Origin: Myxococcus stipitatus DSM 14675
GTDB taxonomy: Bacteria; Myxococcota; Myxococcia; Myxococcales; Myxococcaceae
Assembly (NCBI RefSeq): GCF_000331735.1
Contig: NC_020126.1
Location: 1,426,001-1,490,000 of the forward strand
Direction of reading: 5' to 3'
Length of the DNA stretch: 64,000 bases
Of this stretch, positions 45,253 through 54,100 are shown piece after piece; within the stretch, counting starts at the first letter, position 1; each line of letters opens with the position of its first letter. The translations under genes were made by a program, and so were the position numbers. The notes below the pieces were generated by a model. That model worked only from the letters and a program-made list of their open reading frames with translations, was not told the origin of the DNA and ran no database searches.

Positions 45253-46311
45253 TCAGGGCCGCTCGGCGCTCTCCCGCCAGACGCGCGGCGTCATCCCCGT
45301 CCAGCGCTTGAAGGCCCGGTCGAACGTGCTCAGCTCCGAGTAGCCCAGGAGGAAGGCCACCTGGCTGACGCCCAGGCTGGCGTCGCGCAGGTACTGGAAG
45401 GCGAGCTCCCGCCGCACCGCGTCGACCTCGTCCTGGAAGGACGTGCCCAGCTCGGTGAGCCGGCGCTGGAGGGTGCGCGGGCTGACGTGGAGTCCCTTGG
45501 CCACCGTGCCCACGGGGGGCGGACCTTCCTGGAGCGACGCGCGGATGCCCGTCCTCACGGCCCGCACGAACTCCGGCGCGTCGTCGGGCGGAGTCTGAGG
45601 CGAGGAGACACCGCCGCGCGCCGCATGCTCCAGCACGGAGAGGAGCGCGGGGTCCGCGCCCACCACGCGCAAGTCCAACGTGGTCGCCTCCAGCGTGAGC
45701 GCGTTGCGTCCGCCGCCGAAGGTCGGTGTGACTCCGAAGTGCTCCACCAGCGGGGTGATGTCCGGAGGCGCGGGGTGGGCGAAGGCCACGGCGCGCGGAT
45801 TCCAGGCGCGCTCGGTGAGCTGCCGGCCCACGTGGGTGAAGAGGGCCAGCCCGTACTCACTCGCGTGGCGGCCGTACGCGAGAGGCTCGCCGGGGATGCC
45901 GTAGGCGAACGTCCCGCCGCCCTCCGCGTCGTCGGTGAAGGACGCGCGCCACGCGGGCTCGAGCAGGGCCATGTACCGCGCGAGGGCTCGGAAGGTATCG
46001 CGCACCGTGGGCGACGCGCGGGCGATGTACTCGACGAGCCCGTAGTTGCCGCGAGGCACGCGCTGGGCCACGTGCAGGCCCAGGAAGGCATCCCCCGAGA
46101 GGGCTTCCGCCGCGTCCAGGAAGGCATGCAGCGTGGAGAGCGGGAGGCTCACTTCCGGGAGCGAGCCCGCGTCGCTCGGCAGGCCGAAGCGCTCCACCAG
46201 GGACGCCGGCTCCCGGCCCGTCGCGCGCAGGTACGCGAGGAGCGGACCCACGAGCTGGGAGCGGACCTCGTCCGGGGGCTTGAGCGGGGGTTGAGAGGGC
46301 GGGGGCGCCAC
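45253..46311 (-). CDS. AraC-family transcriptional regulator (OruR/ArgR-like)
   Basis: 352 residues. An N-terminal arabinose-binding-like domain of the PF12625 type (RATGREPASLVERFGLP, DAFLGLHVAQRVPRGNYGLVEYIARASPT) and a C-terminal double HTH (about 260-345: VAKGLHVSPRTLQRRLTELG and VAFLLGYSELSTFDRAFKRWTGMTPRVWR). GTG start. Probably a homodimeric regulator of amino-acid or lipid-related genes. The target is not evident, though the Mpo1-like pair is next downstream on the same strand. Confidence 0.92.
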   Translation of the reverse strand: MAPPPSQPPLKPPDEVRSQLVGPLLAYLRATGREPASLVERFGLPSDAGSLPEVSLPLSTLHAFLDAAEALSGDAFLGLHVAQRVPRGNYGLVEYIARASPTVRDTFRALARYMALLEPAWRASFTDDAEGGGTFAYGIPGEPLAYGRHASEYGLALFTHVGRQLTERAWNPRAVAFAHPAPPDITPLVEHFGVTPTFGGGRNALTLEATTLDLRVVGADPALLSVLEHAARGGVSSPQTPPDDAPEFVRAVRTGIRASLQEGPPPVGTVAKGLHVSPRTLQRRLTELGTSFQDEVDAVRRELAFQYLRDASLGVSQVAFLLGYSELSTFDRAFKRWTGMTPRVWRESAERP

Positions 46312-46357
46312 GCGCGGGCGACGCTAGCGCGTTCGGCACGTGGCACCCAAGGGACGT

Positions 46358-46891
46358 TCAGGCCCCGACCGCCAGGCGCTTCCCGATGACGCCGAGGAAG
46401 TCCCTCTTGCCCACCTGGACGCCTCGGTGGCGAAGGATGTCGTACGCCGTGGTGACGTGGAAATAGAAGTTCGGCAGGCCGAAGCTGAGCAGGTAGTCAT
46501 CGCCCTGGAACTCCAGCCTGGTGTCGCCGCCGACCGGCAGCAGCACGGTGCGCGTCTCGCTGCCTTCGAAGCGGGCGGGGTCGAGGCTCTCGAGATAGTC
46601 GACCGTCTTCGCGACGCGCTGGGAGAGCTCCTCGAAGGTCTTCTCGGTATCGGGCATGCGCGGGGCGGGCACGCCGCTGAGCCGCTCCGCGGAGCCCTTG
46701 GAGGTATCGCTGGCGCGCTGCACCTGCTCCACCAGGTTGAACATGTCCGGGGCCAGCCGGGCCTCGAGCAGCGACTCCGGAGGGAGACCCTGCTCCTTCG
46801 CGTGCTGGGCACCCTTCTGGAGCAGGGTGGTGAGCACGTTGAGGGCTCGGATGAAGACGGGGATGGATGCCTGGTACATGGACAGCGACAT
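46358..46891 (-). CDS. DUF1993 protein
   Basis: 177 residues. It matches the DUF1993 family: MYQASIPVFIRALNVLTTLLQKG, LAPDMFNLVEQVQRASD, FEELSQRVAKTVDYLESL and PNFYFHVTTAYDILRHRGVQVGKRDFLG. The four-helix pattern with the conserved FHVTTAYDILRH resembles the DinB-like metal-binding fold. Cytoplasmic, role unknown. AGGAG lies before the ATG. Follows a divergent boundary with the YdjM-like gene. Confidence 0.9.
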   Translation of the reverse strand: MSLSMYQASIPVFIRALNVLTTLLQKGAQHAKEQGLPPESLLEARLAPDMFNLVEQVQRASDTSKGSAERLSGVPAPRMPDTEKTFEELSQRVAKTVDYLESLDPARFEGSETRTVLLPVGGDTRLEFQGDDYLLSFGLPNFYFHVTTAYDILRHRGVQVGKRDFLGVIGKRLAVGA

Positions 46892-47002
46892 GGCGGGCTC
46901 CTGGTGAACGGGGGACTTCGAGGCGCGATGCTCTAACGCAGGCGCGAAAACCGCGCATGGTGCAATGAGCGCCTGTCCCGGTGAAGTACGCTCGGCGACA
47001 CG

Positions 47003-48139
47003 ATGGACAATCTCGCCCACTCGCTCGTCGGCGCCTGGATGGCGGAGGCGGGGCTGAAGCGGTACACGCCGCTGGCCACCGCGACGCTCGTCATCGGCGC
47101 CAACCTCCCGGACGTGGATGGACTCGTCACGTTCGCGGGCTCGGATGCCTCGCTGTACTGGCGCCGGGGCTGGACTCACGGAGTGCTCGCGCTGGCCCTG
47201 TGGCCCTTCGTGCTCACGGGGTTGATGCTGCTGTGGGACCGCCACGTGCGAAGACGTCGAGACCCGACGCTGGCCCCCGCGCGGGCGGGCCCGTTGCTCG
47301 GGCTGTCCACGCTCGCGATCCTGAGCCATCCGGCGCTGGACTGGCTCAACACCTATGGCGTGCGGCTGCTCATGCCGTTCGACGGGACGTGGTTCTACGG
47401 GGACACGCTCTTCATCGTCGACCCGTGGGTGTGGCTGCTCGCGGGCGCCGCCGTGGTGATGGCGGATGCGCGCACACGCAAGTCGATGGCGGGCTGGTGG
47501 GTGTTGGGCCTCGCGACCACCGCGCTCGTCACCATTCCTCCCTTTGTCCCCTGGCCCGCGAAGGTGCTCTGGGGCGTGGGCCTGGCGGCCGTGCTGTGGC
47601 TGCGCTGGAAGGGGACGCGGGTGTTGTCCACGCAGCGCGTGGCGACCGTGTGTGGCGTGGGGCTCGTGCTCTATCTGGGGGCCATCCTGCTGGGCTCACA
47701 AGTGGCGGCGCCTCGCGCGAAGGCGTGGCTGACGGCCCAGGGGTATCCCGTGGAGCGGGTCATCGCCGGGCCCGTGCCCGCGAATCCCTTCGTGCGAGAC
47801 CTCATCGCCGTGGGGCCGGACCGCTACCACTTCGTGCGCGCGGACTTCCTGCGCGGCGGCGAGGCCCATCTCCAGCGGAGTGACCCCAGCCTCCCTCGCG
47901 AGCCGAACCCCGGCCCCGTCATCCAGGCGGCGCTCGCGGCCCCGCATCTGCGAGGGCTCGCCCACTGGCTGCGCCTGCCCACGTACGAGGTGACGGAGAC
48001 GGAAGCCGGGTGGCGCGTCGCCATCAACGACGTGCGCTACTCCCGCTCGCTCAGCGGGGGCCTGGGCTTCGCGGTGGTGGAGCTGGACAAGTCGCTCCGC
48101 CTGCTGCCGCCGAGGCGAGGCTCCGACCACGAACACTGA
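47003..48139 (+). CDS. YdjM-type membrane-bound metal-dependent hydrolase (DUF457)
   Basis: 378 residues. The N-terminal half is the DUF457/YdjM domain with metal-ligand motifs MDNLAHSLVGAWMAEAG, ANLPDVDG, RRGWTHGVLALAL and LSHPALDWLNTYGVRLLMPF, and about five hydrophobic helices. A C-terminal soluble region of about 150 residues (GPDRYHFVRADFLRGGEAHLQ) faces one side. Family members are presumed hydrolases. The substrate is unknown. Convergent with prmA across a strong hairpin. Confidence 0.87.
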   Translation: MDNLAHSLVGAWMAEAGLKRYTPLATATLVIGANLPDVDGLVTFAGSDASLYWRRGWTHGVLALALWPFVLTGLMLLWDRHVRRRRDPTLAPARAGPLLGLSTLAILSHPALDWLNTYGVRLLMPFDGTWFYGDTLFIVDPWVWLLAGAAVVMADARTRKSMAGWWVLGLATTALVTIPPFVPWPAKVLWGVGLAAVLWLRWKGTRVLSTQRVATVCGVGLVLYLGAILLGSQVAAPRAKAWLTAQGYPVERVIAGPVPANPFVRDLIAVGPDRYHFVRADFLRGGEAHLQRSDPSLPREPNPGPVIQAALAAPHLRGLAHWLRLPTYEVTETEAGWRVAINDVRYSRSLSGGLGFAVVELDKSLRLLPPRRGSDHEH

Positions 48140-48147
48140 GGCCCGCG

Positions 48148-48182
48148 GGCTCGCGCGTCTGTGCCGCCACCGCGCGCGAGCC
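48148..48182. terminator. bidirectional terminator between the YdjM-like gene and prmA
   Basis: A perfect 10-bp stem, GGCTCGCGCG (48148-48157) and CGCGCGAGCC (48173-48182), fills most of the 58-bp convergent gap. Confidence 0.6.
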
Positions 48183-48197
48183 TCGAGCGTCCGCGCC

Positions 48198-49064
48198 TCA
48201 GCGCTTCAAATCGATGCGAACCCACTCGCCCTGGGTGGCGCCGGCCAGCACGGTGAAGCCGAGGTTGCGGTAAGCCGCCTCCACGTCCGCGCGCTGGTGC
48301 GACAGCACGCCCGCGAGCACCAGCCGGTCCTTCGCCTTGGGGGCGATGAGCGGCGCGAGCTCGATGAGCGTGTTGGCCAGGATGTTGGCGAGCACCAGGT
48401 CGAAGGTGCCCTCCACCGCGGTCAGCTCCTTGTCGGACACGTCGATATCCGGGGTGCCGTTGTCCGTCAGGTTCTCCTGCGCCAGCTCCACGGAGGTCGG
48501 GTCGTTGTCCGTGGCGACGACGCGCCCCGCGCCCAGCTTCTTCGCCGCGATGGCCAACACGCCCGTGCCGGTGCCCACGTCCAGGACGCTCGCGCCCGGG
48601 TGGTCCACCATGTACGCGTCCACCGCCGCCAGGCACAGGGACGTCGTCGGATGATCGCCCGTGCCGAAGGCCATCTTGGGCTCAATCACCAGCCGCACGG
48701 CACCTTCCGGCGCGTTGACCACATCCCACGGCGGCCCCACCCACAGCCGGCCCACGTGCACCGACTTGATGAGCGACTTCCACTCATTGCTCCAGTCCTG
48801 CTGGGGCTGCTCGTCCAGGCTCAGCCGGGCGGTGGGGAAGGTCTCGGCCACCTCTTCACGGGCGGCCTCGGCCGTCTCGCGGTCCTCGAAATAGCCAATG
48901 ACAATGGACTCACCCGCGTTCGGGGGGCGCACACCGGGCATGGTGGGGGTTTCCCGGTCGCGCAGCTCGAGCCCGAGTGCTCCCGCCTCGTGGAGGAGGT
49001 CCTGTACGGCCTCGGACGCTTCTTCGGGCAACTCCACGGTGAGTGACAAATAGGTCTGTGACAT
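48198..49064 (-). CDS. prmA: ribosomal protein L11 methyltransferase (PrmA)
   Basis: 288 residues. Trimethylates L11. The N-terminal L11-recognition domain (YLSLTVELPEEASEAVQDLL) precedes the SAM domain with the PrmA-specific MAFGTGDHPTT, motif I VLDVGTGTGVLAIAA and the catalytic-loop LANILANTLIELAP. Start MSQTYLSLTV is chosen from family length. The frame is open about 60 bases further. Divergent from a small lipoprotein gene, with only 40 bases between the starts. Confidence 0.95.
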   Translation of the reverse strand: MSQTYLSLTVELPEEASEAVQDLLHEAGALGLELRDRETPTMPGVRPPNAGESIVIGYFEDRETAEAAREEVAETFPTARLSLDEQPQQDWSNEWKSLIKSVHVGRLWVGPPWDVVNAPEGAVRLVIEPKMAFGTGDHPTTSLCLAAVDAYMVDHPGASVLDVGTGTGVLAIAAKKLGAGRVVATDNDPTSVELAQENLTDNGTPDIDVSDKELTAVEGTFDLVLANILANTLIELAPLIAPKAKDRLVLAGVLSHQRADVEAAYRNLGFTVLAGATQGEWVRIDLKR

Positions 49065-49104
49065 GTGGGCCCTTTTACCGCGCTGTGAGTAGCGTGGGAG
49101 CGCC

Positions 49105-49476
49105 ATGAGAAGATACGTGTTCGTCATGGGGACCCTGGCCTGGCTGACCGCTTGCTCCGGCTCGGGAGCAACGGACTCGGCGGTCTGCCAGGACGTCGTC
49201 TCCCGCTACTGTGAGTCGGAGGAGTGTCCGCAGGTGGCGGACAAGCTCCTCCCCGGCGAGGGCTGCGCGGCCTCCCTGCTGGAGCGCACCGGCTGCGGCG
49301 CGGAGGACTTCGCCTTCTCCACACCCACGCGGGAGCGGATGCTCGAGTGCCGCACCCCCTTCGTCCAGGCGACCACCTCCACGGGGCGCCCTCCGTCGTG
49401 CGCGGACGCGGCCGGCTTCATCGAGGCCTGTCCGGACGTCGCGGCGTTCTTCCGGGGCGAGCCCCCGCCGCCGTGA
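49105..49476 (+). CDS. small cysteine-rich lipoprotein
   Basis: 123 residues. The lipobox LTAC gives lipidated Cys17. The mature part of about 106 residues has eight further cysteines (AVCQDVVSRYCESEECPQVAD, EGCAASLLERTGCGAED, LECRTPF, PSCADAAGFIEACPD), which suggests up to four disulfides and a helical, cysteine-stabilised fold common in myxobacterial surface lipoproteins. Start follows GTGGGAG. Function unknown. Confidence 0.8.
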   Translation: MRRYVFVMGTLAWLTACSGSGATDSAVCQDVVSRYCESEECPQVADKLLPGEGCAASLLERTGCGAEDFAFSTPTRERMLECRTPFVQATTSTGRPPSCADAAGFIEACPDVAAFFRGEPPPP

Positions 49477-49510
49477 CGTGTGTGACGCGGGGCCTCGCGG
49501 GCCGAGGAGC

Positions 49511-50347
49511 CTAGGGCGCCGGGCGTGGGTCTCCCCACGACGCGGCGGAGATCCTCCACTGCCCTCCGGCGCGCACCAGTAGCAGGTGGTCGATGTAGCG
49601 GACGCCTCGGACGGTGACGTCGAGCTTCGCGGCGGCCACGCTGCCTCGGACCTCCACCTTCAGGATGTTCCAGGGGCTGTCGGGGTCCTGGTGGCCCGCG
49701 TCCTCGTGTGCCGCGTAGCGCGACGCGGCCATCGAGAGGGTCTCCCAGGCGAAGGGCACGCCCTCCACGTTCGCGCGGTAGTAGCGACAGTCCGGCGTGT
49801 GCGTCTGGAACAGCAGCGTCGGGCTGTAGAGGGCGTGGGCGCGAATCTTCCCCTCCAGCACGGCGCGAATCTCCTGCTCCGCGGAGGGGAACCGAGGCAG
49901 CTCCTCGCCCGGCGCCAGCCGATGGAACACCTTGCCCACGATGCGCCATCCCGCCGGCGTGTCCACCGCGAGCAGCAGGTCCACGAAGGAGTGGCTCGGC
50001 CAGTGGGAGACGGCCTCCATCAGCGCGAAGGAGCCCTCGCGGTCCAGGGTCGTCTGTCGGCGCGAGCCCGCCTGTGTCGGCGTCTTCTCCACGGCGTCCA
50101 GTCGCTGCCACCACTCCAGCTGGGTGAGCGCGCGGAGGGTCCCCTCACCGTCCGCCCAGTGCATGAGCATGTCCGGGTGGAACGCGGAGCGCATGACCCG
50201 GCTGGTGCCTTCATCCGAGGCGCGGAAGTAGGCCTGGACGGCCTCCTCGGGGCTCGCGGGGAGGTGGGGGGAGGCTTCGGGAGAGGGCAGGGCATGGGTA
50301 CACGCCGAGAGCAGCGCGAACGTCACCCACGGGAGCGATTTCGGCAT
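49511..50347 (-). CDS. lipoprotein with two NTF2-like (lumazine-binding-like) domains
   Basis: 278 residues. Lipobox LLSAC gives Cys16, and the longer frame start is rejected. Two SnoaL/Lumazine_bd_2-like halves are visible: SPEEAVQAYFRASDEGTSRVMRSAFHPDMLMHWAD...GWRIVGKVFHRL, and EQEIRAVLEGKIRAHALYSPTLLFQTH...YIDHLLLVRAGGQWRISAASWG. Such cone-shaped folds bind small hydrophobic ligands or act as immunity or carrier modules. Divergent from the LysR gene across a LysR-type box, so possibly its target. Confidence 0.78.
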   Translation of the reverse strand: MPKSLPWVTFALLSACTHALPSPEASPHLPASPEEAVQAYFRASDEGTSRVMRSAFHPDMLMHWADGEGTLRALTQLEWWQRLDAVEKTPTQAGSRRQTTLDREGSFALMEAVSHWPSHSFVDLLLAVDTPAGWRIVGKVFHRLAPGEELPRFPSAEQEIRAVLEGKIRAHALYSPTLLFQTHTPDCRYYRANVEGVPFAWETLSMAASRYAAHEDAGHQDPDSPWNILKVEVRGSVAAAKLDVTVRGVRYIDHLLLVRAGGQWRISAASWGDPRPAP

Positions 50348-50376
50348 GCCGGCAAGGTGCGCCGACGGGCCCCTGA

Positions 50377-50389
50377 TATCCAATTGATA
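50377..50389. promoter_or_regulatory. LysR-type operator (T-N11-A) in the divergent interval
   Basis: TATCCAATTGATA: the half-sites TATC and GATA are perfectly dyad-symmetric and fit the T-N11-A consensus of LysR regulators. It lies in the 71-bp space between the NTF2-like lipoprotein start and the LysR start, and is A/T-rich against a GC-rich background. Confidence 0.6.
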
Positions 50390-50418
50390 GGAGGACCGTG
50401 CTTCCATAGAAACCTTCG

Positions 50419-51288
50419 ATGGACTTCCCAGACCTCCCCTTCCTGCGCACCTTCGTGGCCGTCTACGAAGCCCGAGGCGTCACGGAGGCCGCGTCGCGGC
50501 TGCACCGCACCCAGCCCACGGTGAGCTACCAGCTCCGTCGCCTGGAGGAGACGCTGGGCGCGCCGCTGTTCGAGCGCCGCTCGGCGAGGCTCGTCCCCAC
50601 GCCGCTGGCGGACCGGCTCTTCCGCTTCCTCGGGGGCTTCGCCCGGGACGTGCAGGCGGTGTTGCAGGGCGTGGAGGAGGACCGGCCGCTGGAGGTGGCC
50701 TCGGTCTCCGGCTTCGGCCGCTACGTGCTCTTCCCCCTGCTCTCGGAGATGGAGTCGCTGCACCGCTCGCTGACCTTGCGCTACCCGCCCGCGGACGAGG
50801 TCTTCCGCCAGGTGCTGGAGGGACGCGTCGACGTGGGCTTCTCGTTCCGAGGCACCGTGCATCCCCGCCTGACGCTGACGCCGGTGTACGAGGAGAAGCT
50901 GGTGCTCGTCGCGGGCCCCACGTGGGCCCGGCGCCTGCGAGCCCAGAAGGACTTCCGCGACGTGCCGCTGGTGACCTACGACGAGGGGGACTACGTGGTG
51001 GGCCGGTGGCTGGGACACCACTTCGGCCGGCGCCATCCGCACTGGTACAGCACCGCCCACTTCGAGGAGCTGGAGGAGGTGCTGGACTGGGTGGCGCGAG
51101 GCCGAGGCACCGCCGTGGTCCCCGACTTCTGCATCCCCGAGGGGCGCGGCCTGCGCGTGGTGGGCTGGGGCAAGCCCGCGCTGGTGAACATGGTGCACGC
51201 CGTGCAGCGAGGCCACGCGCCCGTGCGCCCGGTCGTCACGGAGCTGCTCGCCCGGCTGCGGAAGCCAGCGCGACGAGCGCCGCGCTGA
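50419..51288 (+). CDS. LysR-family transcriptional regulator
   Basis: 289 residues. N-terminal winged HTH (PFLRTFVAVYEARGVTEAASRLHRTQPTVSYQLRRLEETLGAPLFERR) and a periplasmic-binding-like effector domain (about 90-285: VASVSGFGRYVLFPLLSEM, YEEKLVLVAGPTW). Start MDFPDLPFLRTF. A T-N11-A box lies 30 bases upstream, consistent with autoregulation and control of the divergent lipoprotein. The effector is unknown. Confidence 0.93.
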   Translation: MDFPDLPFLRTFVAVYEARGVTEAASRLHRTQPTVSYQLRRLEETLGAPLFERRSARLVPTPLADRLFRFLGGFARDVQAVLQGVEEDRPLEVASVSGFGRYVLFPLLSEMESLHRSLTLRYPPADEVFRQVLEGRVDVGFSFRGTVHPRLTLTPVYEEKLVLVAGPTWARRLRAQKDFRDVPLVTYDEGDYVVGRWLGHHFGRRHPHWYSTAHFEELEEVLDWVARGRGTAVVPDFCIPEGRGLRVVGWGKPALVNMVHAVQRGHAPVRPVVTELLARLRKPARRAPR

Positions 51289-51305
51289 CCTCCAGGGGTG
51301 TGCCG

Positions 51306-53906
51306 CTACGGCCCGACGATGGTGAGCGCGCTCCGGTCGAAGTCGATGACCTCGCGCGCCACCTCGAGGACCTGGTCCGGCGTCACCGCGGCGATGTGCT
51401 CCGCGTAGTGGAGGAAGTTGTCCATGTTCAGCCCGTAGAGGGTGTCCATGGCCATCATCCCCGCGCGGGCGCCGTTGCGCTGGAGCCCGATTTCATGCGT
51501 CCCGATGAGGTTCTGCTTGGAGCGCTCCAGCTCCGCCTCGGGGATGCGCTCCTCGCGCACGCGCCGCAGCTCCGCGCGGATGCCGTCCAGCGCGGCGTCC
51601 ACCTTCTCGGGGCTGGTGCCCATGTACGCGGCGAAGTAGCCCGGCTCCACGCCCTCCACCGCGAAGCTGCTCACGCTGTAGGCCATGGAGCGCTTGTCGC
51701 GCAGCTCCACGAAGAGCCGCCCGCCCTGGCCGGACAACACACCCGTCAGCGCCTCCAGCGCGTGGCGCCTCGGGTCGTTGATGGTGAGGCCCCGGAAGCC
51801 CATGACCAGGTGGGTCTGCGCCTTGGCCAGCACGCGCTTCTCCACGCGCGCCGACTCCAGCCCCGCCTCCGTGGCGATGACCGGCGCGGGCGCGGCCTGG
51901 CCCTTCGGCTTGCCGAAGTACTCCCGCGCGAGCGCGAGCACCTCGTCCACCTTCACGTCGCCCACGACGGTGAGCACCAGCTGCGACGGGTCCATGTAGC
52001 GTGCGTGGTACGCGCGCAGCGCCTCGGGCCCCAGGGCCTCCACGGACTCCTTCTCGCCCAGCGACGGCATCCGGTACGGGTGCGTGCGGTACAGCGTCCG
52101 GTTGAACAGGTCGAACGCCACGCTGGAGGGCTTGTCCTCGCGCGTGAGGATGTCCTGGAGCATCAGCGTGCGCTCGCGGGCCACCTCCGCCTCCGGGAAG
52201 GACGGGTGCAGCACGCTGTCCGCGAAGAGGCGGAAGGCGGACTCGAAGTGCCGCGAGAGGAACTCGCCGCGCAGGTTCATCGAGTTGCGCCCGGCCATGC
52301 CGCCCATGCTGCCGGCGTAGATGTCCACGAGCTGCGAGATCTCCTCGGCGTCGCGCGTGGGCGTGCCTCGCGTGAGGCTGCGGGAGAGCAGGGTGGTGAT
52401 GCCGTTGTCCGCGGCCGTCTCGTAGCGCAGGCCGCCCATGAAGGCGGCGCGCACCGCGAACAGCGGCACGGCGGGCTCCACGCGCACCAGCACCGTCGCG
52501 CCCGAGGGCAGCTTCTCCGTGACGATGTCGCTGGGGCCCTTGCCCTTGGCGCCCAGCCGCAGCGAGGGCTCTCCCTGGGACACCTTGCTCGCCTTGCGCT
52601 CCGGCGGCGGGGCGGCGGGCTCGCGCTCCACCTTGTCCAGGACGGCGTTGACCTGCGCCTCCGTGAGGCTGGCCCCTTCGGGCAGGAGCGCGGTGACGAT
52701 GGCGTGGTCCAGGCGGAAGTACTTCTGGGCCGCCGCGCGCACCTGCTCGGGCGTCAGGGCGCGGATGGCCTCGTAGTAGCGGGCCTCCTCGTCCAGGCTG
52801 CCCATGCCGGACTGGTAGTAGCCCATCTTCCGCGCGACGCCCTGCACCGTCTCGCGCTGGTAGACGGCCTCCGACTCCAGGAGCGCCTTGGCCGTGGACA
52901 GCTCATCCGCCGTCACGGCCGTCGCGCGCAGCGTGGCCAGGCCCCGCGCCGTCTCCTCCAGCGCGCGCTCGCAGTTGCCGGGCTGGAGCGTCATCGCCAC
53001 GGAGAACAGGCCCGGGTCCTGCGGCGTGTACGCGAAGGCGTGGATGTCATTGACCAGGTTGTGGCGGCGCTTCACCTCGCGCGCCAGCCGGGACGCGTCG
53101 CCCTGGCCCACCATCAGCGCGAGCACGTCCAGCGCGGGCACGTCCGGGTGCCCCACCTGGGGGACGGGGAAGGCGAGGTGCAGCCACGCCTCCTTCACGT
53201 CGTCCGGGCGCAGGAGGATGCGGCGGCCGGTGAAGGCGGGCTCGTCCACGCGCTTCGCCATCCCCTCGAAGGGCCGGCCCCAGTCCCCGCCGAAGATCTC
53301 ATCGACCCAGGCGCGCAGCTCCTGCTCGTCCAGGTCACCGGAGACGGAGAGGACCAGGTTCTTGGGCGTGTAGTAGCGGTGGTAGAACTCCAGCACCTTC
53401 TCGCGCGTGAAGCTGCGCACGCTCTCCGCGGTGCCGATGACGGGCAGGCGGTAGGGGTGGCGCGCGTAGGAGGTGGAGAACAAGTCCCGGGAGGCGCGCC
53501 GCGAGGGGGTGTCCTGGCTGCGTTTGATCTCCTCGCACACCACCTCGATTTCGCGCGCCAGCTCCTCCGCGTCGAACGCGGAGCGGCGGACGGCATCACC
53601 CAGGATGTCCAGGCCCATCTTGGCGAACTGGCTGGCGATGACGATGTGGTAGACGGTCTGGTCGTACGAGGTCCAGGCGTTGATTTCACCGCCGTGGGCC
53701 TCCACGTCCCGCGCGATCTCCCCGGGGCCACGGCGCTCGGTGCCCTTGAAGAGCATGTGCTCGTGGAGGTGGGCCAGGCCCGCCTGGTCGGGGCGCTCGT
53801 CGGCGCTGCCGACCTTGACCCAGACCTGGAAGGCCGCGACCTTGGCGGCGTGCTGTTCCTCGAAGACGACGGTGAGCCCGTTGGGCAGCGCGTAGCGGAT
53901 GGCCAT
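51306..53906 (-). CDS. M16-family zinc peptidase, two-module fusion
   Basis: 866 residues, so both M16 halves are in one chain. N-half: inverted zinc motif HLHEH (H46, E49, H50) and distal ligand E126 (VVCEEIKRS), an intact active site. C-half (about 450-860): the same fold with no HxxEH (GLRYETAADNGITTLLSRSL), the usual non-catalytic partner with R/Y substrate contacts. No signal peptide is visible from MAIRYALPNGL, so it is cytoplasmic unless the start is upstream. No SD is seen at this ATG. Degrades peptides or matures a small precursor. Confidence 0.88.
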   Translation of the reverse strand: MAIRYALPNGLTVVFEEQHAAKVAAFQVWVKVGSADERPDQAGLAHLHEHMLFKGTERRGPGEIARDVEAHGGEINAWTSYDQTVYHIVIASQFAKMGLDILGDAVRRSAFDAEELAREIEVVCEEIKRSQDTPSRRASRDLFSTSYARHPYRLPVIGTAESVRSFTREKVLEFYHRYYTPKNLVLSVSGDLDEQELRAWVDEIFGGDWGRPFEGMAKRVDEPAFTGRRILLRPDDVKEAWLHLAFPVPQVGHPDVPALDVLALMVGQGDASRLAREVKRRHNLVNDIHAFAYTPQDPGLFSVAMTLQPGNCERALEETARGLATLRATAVTADELSTAKALLESEAVYQRETVQGVARKMGYYQSGMGSLDEEARYYEAIRALTPEQVRAAAQKYFRLDHAIVTALLPEGASLTEAQVNAVLDKVEREPAAPPPERKASKVSQGEPSLRLGAKGKGPSDIVTEKLPSGATVLVRVEPAVPLFAVRAAFMGGLRYETAADNGITTLLSRSLTRGTPTRDAEEISQLVDIYAGSMGGMAGRNSMNLRGEFLSRHFESAFRLFADSVLHPSFPEAEVARERTLMLQDILTREDKPSSVAFDLFNRTLYRTHPYRMPSLGEKESVEALGPEALRAYHARYMDPSQLVLTVVGDVKVDEVLALAREYFGKPKGQAAPAPVIATEAGLESARVEKRVLAKAQTHLVMGFRGLTINDPRRHALEALTGVLSGQGGRLFVELRDKRSMAYSVSSFAVEGVEPGYFAAYMGTSPEKVDAALDGIRAELRRVREERIPEAELERSKQNLIGTHEIGLQRNGARAGMMAMDTLYGLNMDNFLHYAEHIAAVTPDQVLEVAREVIDFDRSALTIVGP

Positions 53907-54100
53907 AAGGAGGGTCCCAAGCTGGCACTCGTCTCCCAGGAGGGCAAGGCGAGGTGTGATGTTTCCCTCACTGGCTAACGTCCCGAGGCCCTGGCGTCGA
54001 GCGGACTGTGGTCCTTCCAGCGTCTGGAGGCCGTCAAGCGCCGCTTCTCGAAACGCGTCCCTGGCAGGCCGCGCGTCCGGGCGGTAACCTGCGCTGGCCC

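Noticed and set aside
50922-53978. 1018-codon plus-strand frame opposite the M16 protease
   Set aside because: Composition is that of an antisense shadow, and the M16 active-site motifs are on the minus strand.
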